Shown: positions 19,086 to 27,112 of the stretch, in pieces
Position numbering within the stretch: the stretch's first letter is position 1
Layout: the number at the start of each line of letters is the position of its first letter
DNA from: an uncultured Pelagibacteraceae bacterium
Lineage (GTDB): Bacteria; Pseudomonadota; Alphaproteobacteria; Pelagibacterales; Pelagibacteraceae
Length of the DNA stretch: 64,000 nt
Reading direction: 5' to 3'
Assembly (NCBI GenBank): GCA_902558225.1
Contig: CACEDG010000003.1
Span: forward strand, 1 to 64,000
Translations under genes and position numbers: made by a program
The notes under the pieces: model-generated
Told to the model about the DNA's origin: nothing
The model's input: only the letters and a program-made list of their open reading frames with translations
Database searches by the model: none

Positions 19086-20747
19086 ATGAATATAGAATTA
19101 AGAGATCCAAACATCATAATGAAGTTATCAAGACTTGGTTCGTTTCATCAATCAAGATTATCTTTTTTACGAAGTTTTTTAAGTGAATTTAAAGATTGGC
19201 AATATAAAAGAGACTTGTTTGATTTAGACCAAGAGGGTCATGGCACAGCAGTATACTCATTTAAAAAAAAAGACAGGGCTTATTCTTTAATTTGTTATGC
19301 AAACAAAATAAAAGATGATGAAAGATCAGATAGAGTTATAGCAACCAAGTGGGATGCAGCTTTTACGTTACATGATGGAATACCTTTAAAAGAAGACATT
19401 GACAGATTAAGAAATGAAGTTCCAAAACAGGAAGTTGGCAGGTTGTCTTACAAAGAGTTAACATTATCTAGAGCAAATAAATCTGTTAGGATTTTTGATT
19501 ATGTTGTTGAAAGTTTAAGTAATGGAAACCAACCTAATTCAGAACTACTCGAAAAAGTCGGGTATTTATATAGAACGACTGCAGTTTATGGATCAGGTAA
19601 GTTTGGTTTAGCAGATCGATTCAGAATAAAAAATAGAGAGGAAATTAATGGACCATTCAGATTAGAGATGATGTTAGTTTATTTAGTTAGACAATTTACT
19701 TTTGATCAAGTTAATCATGTTGCAAAAAATAAAAATCCCAATTCTGCTGTTAAACTAGATCCTAAAATTTGTAGAAATTTGGGCATAGGAAATTCTACTG
19801 GATTAGGAATGGCCCCATTTATTGTAAATCATCCAACTCTATTAAATAATTGGATACTTAGTAGAGAAATTGCACTTAAAAAAATAAGAGAAATAAAAAT
19901 TGTTAAAAAACAAGATAGAGATTTGTTTAAAGATTGTGTGAAAAGTTCTCTTAGAAATATAACTAATTGGAATACAGAGAGTGAGTATCAACTCAAAAAA
20001 ATTAAACTTTTGCTAAAAGACATCAAAAAATTTATCAGTTTCTTAGATAACGAATTTGATTTTCAAAAAGATTATCCTTTTAATGAAATTTATTTTTGGC
20101 TAGAGAAAGAAACTTGTGAGGAGTGCATAGAATACGTTGTCTCAATAATGATGGAGCCATTTGGTGATATAGTTCAGCCGTTGGTTGCGCAAATGAGCTC
20201 CGAGGAAGAAAAATATTTTAATATTCCAACTGAACGTAATGTTGGAGATTTGAAAAAGATTTTAGAGAATAAATATTCGGATATTTTGAAAATTAATTTT
20301 AATATAGAAGAGAGTAATCAGAAATTTTGGTTTATCTCAAAAAATAAAGAAGAACCAAGATTAGCTAATCGTTTTGAGGAAAATGGTGCAGATTTAGAGC
20401 AACCCTTGGCAATAGCCAGGGATATAAAAAAATTATATGAAAGATTATTACCTTTCAAAGATGTTTTAAAAATAAATCAATTTTTAATTGATAATTCTGA
20501 TTTAAGACACGTTGTTAGAAGAGCTTTTATTATTGAAAAATTTCCATATTCAGAAATACAAGATAACACTATCGGAGAAAATTTAGTTCCAATTGATATG
20601 TTGCGATTAAAATTATCTTTTTTTGGAGCTTTAAAATTTGATCCAAGGTCTGATAAGTGGTTGAGAATATGTATGTTTCAAGGTGCGCCATTACCAAATG
20701 AATTAAAAGATTATGATGAGCAATGGGTTTATAAAACCTACTCTTAA
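19086..20747 (+). CDS. Conserved hypothetical protein of the M19-like/DUF3726 operon
   Basis: A 553-aa soluble protein that I cannot place in a named family. It starts 2 nt after the M19-like gene and ends 3 nt before the DUF3726-like gene, so it is a core member of the operon. Visible features are an N-terminal LGSFHQSRLSFLRSFL and a charged region RVIATKWDAAFTLHDG near residues 95-110, then TAVYGSGKFGLADRF near 166-180. The middle is helical. There is no signal peptide, membrane span or nucleotide-binding loop. The length and well-defined blocks suggest an enzyme or scaffold rather than a spurious ORF. Confidence 0.8.
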   Translation: MNIELRDPNIIMKLSRLGSFHQSRLSFLRSFLSEFKDWQYKRDLFDLDQEGHGTAVYSFKKKDRAYSLICYANKIKDDERSDRVIATKWDAAFTLHDGIPLKEDIDRLRNEVPKQEVGRLSYKELTLSRANKSVRIFDYVVESLSNGNQPNSELLEKVGYLYRTTAVYGSGKFGLADRFRIKNREEINGPFRLEMMLVYLVRQFTFDQVNHVAKNKNPNSAVKLDPKICRNLGIGNSTGLGMAPFIVNHPTLLNNWILSREIALKKIREIKIVKKQDRDLFKDCVKSSLRNITNWNTESEYQLKKIKLLLKDIKKFISFLDNEFDFQKDYPFNEIYFWLEKETCEECIEYVVSIMMEPFGDIVQPLVAQMSSEEEKYFNIPTERNVGDLKKILENKYSDILKINFNIEESNQKFWFISKNKEEPRLANRFEENGADLEQPLAIARDIKKLYERLLPFKDVLKINQFLIDNSDLRHVVRRAFIIEKFPYSEIQDNTIGENLVPIDMLRLKLSFFGALKFDPRSDKWLRICMFQGAPLPNELKDYDEQWVYKTYS

Positions 20748-20750
20748 ATT

Positions 20751-21362
20751 ATGAAATCCTTAAGTGAGATAGAAACTACAGCTAAGAGGGCAAGTCGAGC
20801 CGCTGGTTATTCGTGGGGTATAGCAGAAGAGGTCGGTAAATCTATAAGATTATCTGAATTATTTGGTCTTCCAGCGATCAAACATCTTAATCAATATTAT
20901 CAGAATAAAAAAAAAGAAAATTTTGATGAAATAAAATTTATCAATGAGATTAATAAATCAGATGGAGCACCTTTCTGTCCAATTATTTTGGGTGTTAATT
21001 TTATTGACCAAGTAAAAAACATCGAGACTTTAAAAAAGTGCTTAGTTGAAAATCTTGCTCATCCATTGTTGCTTTTACCTTTTTTAAGTAGAGCTTCGGA
21101 AATTATTGGAAAAAAATTATTAATTTCATTTGATGATTGTAAATTTTTATTGAATTTTAATTTGAGTATCTCATCTAATATTTGGGATAAAGAAATGCCA
21201 ATGTTAGCAAAAAAAGTAGAAATAAGTTTTTTAAACAATGAAGATAATTTTTCAGATCAAGATTGGAAAAATCTCTACAAACTTGCAGAGGACACATTTG
21301 TGGAGGAAACTGATAGTTTAAAAGAGGGTGCAGCGGGGGCTGGTTTGACTGATAATGACTGA
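20751..21362 (+). CDS. DUF3726-like protein
   Basis: The 203-aa protein begins MKSLSEIETTAKRASRAAGYSWGIAEEVGKSIRLSELFGLPAI. This resembles DUF3726, a family of unknown function known from other alphaproteobacteria; the match is from memory of the pattern, so moderately sure. A second block, DGAPFCPIILGVNFIDQ, contains the only N-terminal cysteine. The C-terminus ends KEGAAGAGLTDND. It overlaps the next small CxxC ORF by 8 nt, a sign of coupled translation. Confidence 0.75.
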   Translation: MKSLSEIETTAKRASRAAGYSWGIAEEVGKSIRLSELFGLPAIKHLNQYYQNKKKENFDEIKFINEINKSDGAPFCPIILGVNFIDQVKNIETLKKCLVENLAHPLLLLPFLSRASEIIGKKLLISFDDCKFLLNFNLSISSNIWDKEMPMLAKKVEISFLNNEDNFSDQDWKNLYKLAEDTFVEETDSLKEGAAGAGLTDND

Positions 21363-21513
21363 AGACAAAGAAATAAAAAAAAATCTAAAGGATTTAGATG
21401 ATATTTGTGATGAATGTAAAGAACAAGATGAAAGTGTTACTCAAAACTTGATTCTAACTGGTTTTAAAATTTGTAAGTCTTGCAGAGTTTCTAAAACTAT
21501 TTTTCCAATTTAG
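21355..21513 (+). CDS. 52-aa CxxC/CxxC small protein (not in ORF track)
   Basis: An ATG at 21355, inside the end of the DUF3726-like gene, opens a 52-codon frame ending TAG at 21511-21513. The product has two CxxC pairs, CDEC (18-21) and CKSC (40-43), spaced like a small zinc ribbon or rubredoxin-type knuckle. The N-terminal half is acidic and lysine-rich. It is the fourth member of the M19-like operon and could deliver or hold a metal for it. Its 3' end overlaps the convergent YIP1 gene by 4 nt. Below the track's length limit but well supported by position and motif. Confidence 0.68.
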   Translation: MTEDKEIKKNLKDLDDICDECKEQDESVTQNLILTGFKICKSCRVSKTIFPI

Positions 21514-22055
21514 ATATGGTTGACCGGCAAAGCATTCATTCTACTCATTACAAAAGTAATAGACAAAATAGCAATTATTAAAAAAGATAAAAAAACTATT
21601 CCAAAAGATTTAAAACCTGATTTAAGATTTAATATTTGTTTTGTTGAAATTATCAAAGCTGCAAAAATCCAAAATTGAGTTAAAAAAATTATAGGTATCA
21701 TTAAATCTGGAGTGATTGCGAAAAATCTTAGCAAACCTGGTGCATGTGCAAATCCAACTGCAGTCAATACTTTTTTGAATGGCACTTTTGAAGTTTGTTT
21801 ATCTGGAAAAAGTTTTACTCCAATTACGTATATAAATAATCCCCAAATTAACCAAGTTAAGATCGCGGTGAGACCAGACATACCTATTGCAGTTTTCATT
21901 ATTGTGTTTGCCGCAACAGCACCTGCCATTCCATCAAGTATCATAATCAGACCAGCAAAATATATTGAAGCTTCACCAAAATTTCTATTATCGCTGTATA
22001 GGGTTTTATCTAATTTAATAGACCTAAAAACTATATTTAAAAATTCACCTAACAT
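21510..22055 (-). CDS. YIP1-family membrane protein
   Basis: The 181-aa protein has about five hydrophobic segments. The Yip1-domain pattern is visible: an N-terminal amphipathic part (MLGEFLNIVFRSIKLDKTLYSD), LTWLIWGLFIYVIGVKLFPDKQT, and then the family block VLTAVGFAHAPGLLRFFAITP. Bacterial YIP1 proteins are inner-membrane proteins of unknown function. It follows a 34-aa membrane peptide gene with no gap and is probably expressed with it. Confidence 0.85.
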   Translation of the reverse strand: MLGEFLNIVFRSIKLDKTLYSDNRNFGEASIYFAGLIMILDGMAGAVAANTIMKTAIGMSGLTAILTWLIWGLFIYVIGVKLFPDKQTSKVPFKKVLTAVGFAHAPGLLRFFAITPDLMIPIIFLTQFWIFAALIISTKQILNLKSGFKSFGIVFLSFLIIAILSITFVMSRMNALPVNHI

Positions 22056-22160
22056 TTATTTTTTTTTATCTTTTTGCTCTTTATAAGAAACGATTAATGG
22101 AAATATTATTAAAGCAATAGCTATAAGAATGCAAATTACTATTAAGAAACTTTTAGTCAT
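22056..22160 (-). CDS. 34-aa single-pass membrane peptide (not in ORF track)
   Basis: The ATG at 22160 opens a 34-codon frame ending TAA at 22058-22056, which abuts the YIP1 ATG (22055) exactly. The product is MTKSFLIVICILIAIALI followed by more hydrophobic residues and a basic tail, KEQKDKKK, the layout of a small bitopic inner-membrane protein. Similar micro-proteins often accompany transport or membrane-remodelling genes. The function is unknown. Confidence 0.55.
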   Translation of the reverse strand: MTKSFLIVICILIAIALIIFPLIVSYKEQKDKKK

Positions 22161-22194
22161 TAAAGATAAAGATAAAGGGGGAGTAAACTCCCCC
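22161..22194 (-). terminator. Intrinsic terminator of the demethylase operon
   Basis: On the minus strand GGGGGAG-TTTA-CTCCCCC forms a perfect 7-bp GC-rich stem with a 4-nt loop. A T-rich tract (TTTATCTTTATCTTT) follows. It starts 10 nt past the stop of the DmdA-like gene. In a genome this AT-rich the run of G and C is striking. Confidence 0.9.
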
Positions 22195-22204
22195 ATAAAT
22201 CAGA

Positions 22205-23563
22205 TTAACCTTTTGAAACTTCTCTTGTATTAGCGTTGAAAGATTCTTTAAATGGAATATCTACAATAACTGCATCTACAGGTTTACCTGGAGTATCAGA
22301 GTATTTTTCAGGTAAATGAACTTTATATTTAGTTCCAACTTTACCTTTTGGAAATCCATTCGCATTTAATGTTCCATCAAAAGGAACATATCCCATTGCA
22401 ATGTTTGTTTTCTTTTCAGGATGCCACCATGGTGACGTAATGAAACCAACCGGATCTCCGCCGCTCTCATTTGATATTAACCAAAAATCTGGCGCATAAT
22501 CATCAATTGGTTTACCACCCATTTCAAATCCAACTAATTGAAGTGCGTATGGTTTCTTACCATCCTTAAGTTCTTTACCCATTTTTTCAAGTGCAGCTTT
22601 GCCAACATAATCAGAAGATTTATTCCATTCACCTTTTCCTGATAAAGAAACCTGGTAACCTAAATTACACTGATAAGGGTTATGTTGCTGGTCCATATCT
22701 TGTCCCCAAGACAGAATTCCAGCTTGAATTCTTCTATGGTGAGCAGGAGCAATAACCATTAAATTATGTTTTTTTCCTGCTTCTAGTACAGCATTCCACA
22801 TTTCATCAGCATATAGAGTTGCATCTCTTAAATAAATCTCATAGCCAGCTTCACCTGAAAAACCTGATTGAGAAATAACACAACTTCTACCAGCAACTTT
22901 TACTTCCGCTAAACCGTAAAATGGCATATTTTCTAAATCAACTTGATCACCTAACAAATCTTTCATTAGAGCCTTTGATTTAGGTCCTTGAATTTGAACA
23001 GGACATGCATCAATTTCCTCAATGGTACAATTAAATCTTCCATCAGCGTTCACACCTTGCAAATACATACCAATATCAGAGTCTGATAAAGAAAACCAAA
23101 ACTCGTCTTTTGAAATTCTTAAAAGAATTGGATCATTTAAAACACCACCATAAGCATTGCATAAAATTACATATCTTGCTCTCATAGGTGAAATTTTTGT
23201 TGCATCTCTTGTAATTACATAATCAACAAATTTTTCTGCATCAGGACCTTTTACTTGTATTTGTCTTTCAACCGCAACATTCCACATTGTTACGTGATTG
23301 ACGATAGCATCATATTCGACCATTGCACCACCGTCCTCTGGTTTAACATAACCTCTTGGGTGATAGATACGATTATAAACTGTTGCTCTCCAACAACCTG
23401 CTTGCATTGATAAATGCCAATATGGTGATTTTCTCACCCTCGTTGAAATTAACATTTCAACTTTTGTTGGCCCACTTTGTCTCAAATTATATGGTACTTT
23501 TCGATCTGATTGATCAACTGAAGTAACATGTTTTAGTTTAGTATAGTCAAATTCTTTAGACAT
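22205..23563 (-). CDS. GcvT-family tetrahydrofolate-dependent methyltransferase, DmdA-like paralogue
   Basis: A 452-aa aminomethyltransferase-family protein. Blocks match the DMSP demethylase branch: ISTRVRKSPYWH, MWNVAVERQIQVKGPDAEKFVDY, LNDPILLRISKDEFWFSLSDSDIGMYLQG and QSGFSGEAGYEIYL. It is about 80 residues longer than typical SAR11 DmdA, so it is probably a different demethylase using THF as methyl acceptor, of unknown methyl donor. The Shine-Dalgarno AAGGAGA sits correctly for the ATG at 23563, not the track's 23569. It overlaps the upstream MetF-like gene by 8 nt, which implies that the methyl-THF made here is handled by that partner. Confidence 0.85.
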   Translation of the reverse strand: MSKEFDYTKLKHVTSVDQSDRKVPYNLRQSGPTKVEMLISTRVRKSPYWHLSMQAGCWRATVYNRIYHPRGYVKPEDGGAMVEYDAIVNHVTMWNVAVERQIQVKGPDAEKFVDYVITRDATKISPMRARYVILCNAYGGVLNDPILLRISKDEFWFSLSDSDIGMYLQGVNADGRFNCTIEEIDACPVQIQGPKSKALMKDLLGDQVDLENMPFYGLAEVKVAGRSCVISQSGFSGEAGYEIYLRDATLYADEMWNAVLEAGKKHNLMVIAPAHHRRIQAGILSWGQDMDQQHNPYQCNLGYQVSLSGKGEWNKSSDYVGKAALEKMGKELKDGKKPYALQLVGFEMGGKPIDDYAPDFWLISNESGGDPVGFITSPWWHPEKKTNIAMGYVPFDGTLNANGFPKGKVGTKYKVHLPEKYSDTPGKPVDAVIVDIPFKESFNANTREVSKG

Positions 23564-24284
23564 AACCATTCTCCTTCAACCACTTGTTAGTTTCCTTCAA
23601 GCCGCCGAATGTATAAATGTGGAAGAAATCAGTATGCGATTTAACTTTCCCAATTAAATCATTAGGGTCTTTAGGTTTCAATAAATCTAATGCCTTACTA
23701 AAGTTAGATTTAAGAAAGTTTAAGGAATTTTTTGCTCCTACAATATTGGCAAATTTAATTAAGCTAGATATTTTTAGAGGTCCAGTAATTCCCACATGCA
23801 CTGGTACGCTTTGTTTAGATATAAAATCTATAATAGGCTGAGGATCCAATAACCATTGGGTTACAATATAATCAGCATAAGGCTTTTTATCTATCATAGC
23901 TTTTTCTAAGTCTGAGTCGGATATATCAGGACTCCCCTCGGGGTGTCCAGCAATTCCTATAGTCATCTTCTCAAAATAACCAGTTTCCAAAAGTTGGAAA
24001 GAACTGTCAAATTTTCCCATTGGCTCTCTACCACCACCAATTATTAAAACTTGTTTCACCCCTCCATCCTTACATCTAGAAACATAATCTTTGAGCTGCT
24101 TTTCATCTTGCATTGATCTTGCCGGAAAGTGCGGCACTGGATTAAAGCCTTTTTTTACTAACTCAACTGCTTGTTGAGCTGTTTGTCTGTAATCTCCCCC
24201 AGGTAGCATAGTAATATAAATGTCATTTACTGCTGGGACTGTATCAAGATCAGTTTGAGGGCCTATTTCGAGTGAAAATTTCAT
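23556..24284 (-). CDS. Methylenetetrahydrofolate reductase-like protein
   Basis: The 242-aa protein is shorter than standard MetF (about 290 aa) and belongs to the divergent MTHFR-like group found with GcvT-family demethylases. Typical blocks are MLPGGDYRQTAQQAVELVKKGFNPVPHFPARSM, GVKQVLIIGGGREPMGKF, TIGIAGHPEGSPDI and PVHVGITGPLKISSLIKFA. It most likely interconverts 5-methyl-THF and 5,10-methylene-THF with a flavin. It is the first gene of the two-gene operon and is divergent from the APS-kinase-like gene across 46 nt. Confidence 0.87.
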   Translation of the reverse strand: MKFSLEIGPQTDLDTVPAVNDIYITMLPGGDYRQTAQQAVELVKKGFNPVPHFPARSMQDEKQLKDYVSRCKDGGVKQVLIIGGGREPMGKFDSSFQLLETGYFEKMTIGIAGHPEGSPDISDSDLEKAMIDKKPYADYIVTQWLLDPQPIIDFISKQSVPVHVGITGPLKISSLIKFANIVGAKNSLNFLKSNFSKALDLLKPKDPNDLIGKVKSHTDFFHIYTFGGLKETNKWLKENGYV

Positions 24285-24330
24285 TTTAAGATCTTTATCT
24301 TTTTTGAAAAAGCTGTCAAATTAATATGAT

Positions 24331-24741
24331 ATGAAAATAATTCTCATAATGGGGTTACCCGGCTCTGGAAAAACAACTTTAGCAAATGAGCTAGCTCCAT
24401 TAATCAATGCAAAAAGGCTAAATGCAGACGAAGTTAGAAAAGAAGCAAATGATTGGGATTTTTCAGAAGAGGGGAGAAAAAGACAATCTAAAAGAATGGC
24501 CGATTTCGCATTAAAGATGAGAGATGATGGCAGTAATGTTGTTGCAGATTTTATTTGCCCAACACCTGAGGCAAGAAGCTTATTTCCAGCTGATTATACT
24601 ATCTGGGTTGATACCATTAAAGAGGGTAGATATGATGATACTAATAAGATGTTTGTAAAGCCTGATAAGTATGACTTTCATGTCACTACACAAGATGCAA
24701 AAAACTGGGCACCCAAAATATTTGAAGATTTAAAAAAATAA
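24331..24741 (+). CDS. Short adenylylsulfate-kinase-like P-loop kinase
   Basis: The 136-aa P-loop protein has Walker A GLPGSGKTTLA at residues 7-17, the APS-kinase-like LNADEVRKEANDWDFSEEGRKRQSKRMADFA, and VVADFICPTPEARSLF. True CysC has about 175-200 aa and an RDVxxRDPKGLY-type motif that is missing here, so the phosphate acceptor may not be APS. The C-terminus (DKYDFHVTTQDAKNW) looks complete rather than truncated. It is followed 55 nt later by a small nucleotidyltransferase, a suggestive kinase plus nucleotidyltransferase pair. Confidence 0.75.
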   Translation: MKIILIMGLPGSGKTTLANELAPLINAKRLNADEVRKEANDWDFSEEGRKRQSKRMADFALKMRDDGSNVVADFICPTPEARSLFPADYTIWVDTIKEGRYDDTNKMFVKPDKYDFHVTTQDAKNWAPKIFEDLKK

Positions 24742-24796
24742 ACTAAAGTCTTTTAATTTTTCTTAATAAGAATAAACTTAAAGCCAAAGATTATAT

Positions 24797-25171
24797 ATGA
24801 CTTATCAGTGGGACAATAAAAAACCAACAGCGCAAATGTTAGGAAGATGGCAACCTTTTCATGACGGACATTATTCATTATTTAAAGAGATAATAAAAAA
24901 AACAGGGCAAGTTTGCATTCAAATTCGAGATGTTCAGGGCGTTGATGATAATCCTTTCGATTTTGAAACTGTGAAAAAAAATATAGAGGAAAGATTAAAT
25001 CCAGAATTTGAGGGACGATTTAAAATCATGTTAGTCCCAAATGTAACAAATATTTGTTATGGTAGGGGTGTTGGATATAAAATTGAGGAAATAGTGTTAC
25101 CTGAAGAGATACAAAAAATTTCAGCTACTAAAATTAGAGCTAAAATGAGAGAAGAAGGCAAACTTAAATAG
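24797..25171 (+). CDS. Small cytidylyltransferase-like (HxGH-superfamily) nucleotidyltransferase
   Basis: The 124-aa protein carries the nucleotidyltransferase signature GRWQPFHDGHYSLF (HxGH variant) at residues ~17-30. The second family motif, ISATKIRAKMREEG (ISxTKIR), is at the C-terminus. QIRDVQGVDDNPFDFETV lies between. It probably transfers AMP or CMP onto a phosphorylated small molecule. The substrate is unknown. With the adjacent P-loop kinase it could form a two-step kinase/nucleotidyl-transfer pathway. The C-terminal motif also resembles that of ATP sulfurylase, but the protein is far too short to be one. Confidence 0.75.
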   Translation: MTYQWDNKKPTAQMLGRWQPFHDGHYSLFKEIIKKTGQVCIQIRDVQGVDDNPFDFETVKKNIEERLNPEFEGRFKIMLVPNVTNICYGRGVGYKIEEIVLPEEIQKISATKIRAKMREEGKLK

Positions 25172-25179
25172 AATTTTTA

Positions 25180-25953
25180 ATGAATATAAAAATTAAAAAT
25201 TTTGTAAGTGGAATATCAATAATCACAATTAATGAGCCCAAAACATACAACGCATTATCATTTAAAAATTTAAACGATTTAATTAAAGTTTTTAAAAAAC
25301 TTGATAAAGATAAAAAAACAAAAGTAATTATTATAGAAGGTGCTGGTAAAGGTTTTAGTGCGGGACATAACTTAAAAGAGGTAAAAAATTTAAAAGTTAA
25401 AAACAAATATCAAAAATTATTTAATTTATGTTCTAAATTGATGCTTCAAATAGTTGAGGGTAATAAGCCTGTTATTGCTAAGGTGCATGGTGCAGCTTAT
25501 GCTGCAGGCTGTCAATTAGTTGCAAGTTGTGATTTAGCTTATAGTACCAAAGATGCATTATTTGCTACTCCTGGAGTAAATATTGGATTGTTCTGCAGTA
25601 CCCCTATGGTTGCAGTGAGTAGAAAAATAAAAAAAAAACCAATGATGAAAATGTTACTTACTGGTGAGCCAATTAAAGCAAATTTTGCAAAAGAAATTGG
25701 TTTAATTAATGATTGTTTTTCTAAATCTAAATTAAATAGTGAGGTTTTTAAAATTGCAAAAAAAATTGCGTCTAAATCAAATTTAACTATTAAAATTGGT
25801 AAACAAACATTTTATAAACAGTTAGAAATGCCTCTTCGAAAAGCTTACGCTTATACAAGCAAAATGATGACTATTAATATGATGGCTTTAGATGCCAAAG
25901 AAGGAATTTCAGCTTTTTTAGAAAAAAGAAAGCCAAAATGGAAAAATAGATAA
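25180..25953 (+). CDS. Enoyl-CoA hydratase/isomerase family protein
   Basis: The 257-aa crotonase-fold protein has the CoA-binding and oxyanion segment VIIIEGAGKGFSAGHNLKEV near residue 50. The second loop is KPVIAKVHGAAYAAGCQLVASCDLAYSTKDALFATPGVNIGLFCSTPMVAV. The usual Glu of classical hydratases (AxGGGCELA region) is not obvious, which leaves hydratase, isomerase or hydrolase activity open. It begins 8 nt after the nucleotidyltransferase and its stop overlaps the start of the next small gene by 1 nt. Confidence 0.88.
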   Translation: MNIKIKNFVSGISIITINEPKTYNALSFKNLNDLIKVFKKLDKDKKTKVIIIEGAGKGFSAGHNLKEVKNLKVKNKYQKLFNLCSKLMLQIVEGNKPVIAKVHGAAYAAGCQLVASCDLAYSTKDALFATPGVNIGLFCSTPMVAVSRKIKKKPMMKMLLTGEPIKANFAKEIGLINDCFSKSKLNSEVFKIAKKIASKSNLTIKIGKQTFYKQLEMPLRKAYAYTSKMMTINMMALDAKEGISAFLEKRKPKWKNR

Positions 25954-26138
25954 TGAAAAAAAATATTTTACTTATATTTTTTTTTATCATTGGAATAATT
26001 ATTATCTTTAATTTTAGAGGGCATAATCAAAATAAAGCAATAGAAGCATGTATTGCAGGAAGTAAAAAATTGGATCAACCTATGACTGTTGAAGAGGCAA
26101 GAGTGTTTTGTAAAGAAAAAATTCAAAAAAATCGATGA
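25953..26138 (+). CDS. Small membrane-anchored hypothetical protein
   Basis: A 61-aa protein with an N-terminal hydrophobic segment (MKKNILLIFFFIIGIIIIF), which is either a signal anchor or an uncleaved signal. The short soluble tail has two cysteines (EACIAGS and VFCKEKI) that could form a disulfide in the periplasm. It overlaps the gene before it by 1 nt and the gene after it by 4 nt, so it is translated as part of the operon. The family is not recognised. Confidence 0.7.
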   Translation: MKKNILLIFFFIIGIIIIFNFRGHNQNKAIEACIAGSKKLDQPMTVEEARVFCKEKIQKNR

Positions 26139-26539
26139 GTCATATTAAAGAAATCCTTTCAAAATATAAAAAGATTGCAATGGTTGGGGTTAGTAATGAT
26201 CCAACTAAAGCATCAACAATCGTTATGAAGTATATGCAAAAATATGGTTTTAAAGTTTATCCTGTAAATCCTAAAGCCAAAGATCAAATAATTTTAGGAG
26301 AAAAGGTATTTGAAAAAATCACTGACATTAAAGAAGTTGTAGAAATTGTAGATGTTTTTCGACCTTCTAATGAAACAATAGATATTGCAAAAGATGCAAT
26401 TAGTATTGGTGCGAAAGTTTTATGGTTACAACTTGATATTAAAAATCAAGAGGCACAGCGTCTTGCTGAGACAAATGATATAATTTACATTGAAAATAAG
26501 TGCACGAAGATTGAATACGAGAGAAATTTTAAAACTTAA
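26135..26539 (+). CDS. CoA-binding domain protein (YccU-like)
   Basis: The 134-aa protein is a single CoA-binding Rossmann domain: IAMVGVSNDPTKASTIVMKYMQKYGFKVYPVNP, then VFEKITDIKEVVEIVDVFRPSNE and VLWLQLDIKNQEA, closing with the family's ENKCTKIEY, whose Cys is characteristic. Proteins of this type (YccU/succinyl-CoA synthetase-alpha N-domain) have no firmly established role. ATGA overlap with the previous gene. Confidence 0.9.
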   Translation: MSHIKEILSKYKKIAMVGVSNDPTKASTIVMKYMQKYGFKVYPVNPKAKDQIILGEKVFEKITDIKEVVEIVDVFRPSNETIDIAKDAISIGAKVLWLQLDIKNQEAQRLAETNDIIYIENKCTKIEYERNFKT

Positions 26540-26542
26540 TTA

Positions 26543-27112
26543 ATGAAAAAAATTTTTATTGTTTATGGACATTATAACGAAAAATCTTTCAACGCAGCTA
26601 TAAGAGACACATTTATTGAAACTGTCAAAAAAAGTGATCATCAAGTTGATATTGTAGATTTATATAAAGAAAAATTTGATCCAGTTTTTTCAGGAGAGGA
26701 ACCAGACAATCAAGTCCTAGATCATAGAAAAAGAATTGAACAGTCTGATGCAATAGTTTTAATCGCTCCAATTTGGAATTTTAGAATGCCTGCTATTGTT
26801 GAAGGTTGGATAGATAAAGTATTAGCTCCGCCTTGGGCGTTTAGGTTTAAGAAGTTATTTGGAAACTATGGTTATCCTTTAGGAAATTTAAAGGGAAAAA
26901 AAGCAATTGTATTTTGTACTTATGGTTCTCCACAATTTGCAGTAAGAACCTTCTTTTTAAATATGCCAACAAAAAGACTAAGAAGAGGAGTTTTTAATAT
27001 ATGTGGCATAACGGATGTTGTGTATCGAAGATACTTTGCTGTACCATTTGTTGGAGATAAAAAACGACAAAAATTTTTAGAAGATGTTAAAAGTACTGCA
27101 AATAACATTTAG
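26543..27112 (+). CDS. NAD(P)H dehydrogenase (quinone)/flavodoxin-fold protein
   Basis: The 189-aa protein has the flavodoxin-2 (NQO1/KefF/MdaB) fold. It opens IFIVYGHYNEKSFNAAIRDTF, which binds the FMN or FAD phosphate, then IVDLYKEKFDPVFSGEEP and AIVLIAPIWNFRMPAIVEGWIDKV. The block IVFCTYGSP follows. It would carry out two-electron reduction of quinones or nitro compounds in the cytosol. It lies 3 nt after the CoA-binding gene, and its 3' end overlaps the next gene by 29 nt. Confidence 0.88.
   Translation: MKKIFIVYGHYNEKSFNAAIRDTFIETVKKSDHQVDIVDLYKEKFDPVFSGEEPDNQVLDHRKRIEQSDAIVLIAPIWNFRMPAIVEGWIDKVLAPPWAFRFKKLFGNYGYPLGNLKGKKAIVFCTYGSPQFAVRTFFLNMPTKRLRRGVFNICGITDVVYRRYFAVPFVGDKKRQKFLEDVKSTANNI

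Noticed and set aside
24331-24741. Call of cysC and sulfate assimilation
   Set aside because: Too short, lacks the RDVxxRDPKGLY-type motif, and no ATP sulfurylase or reductase genes are nearby.
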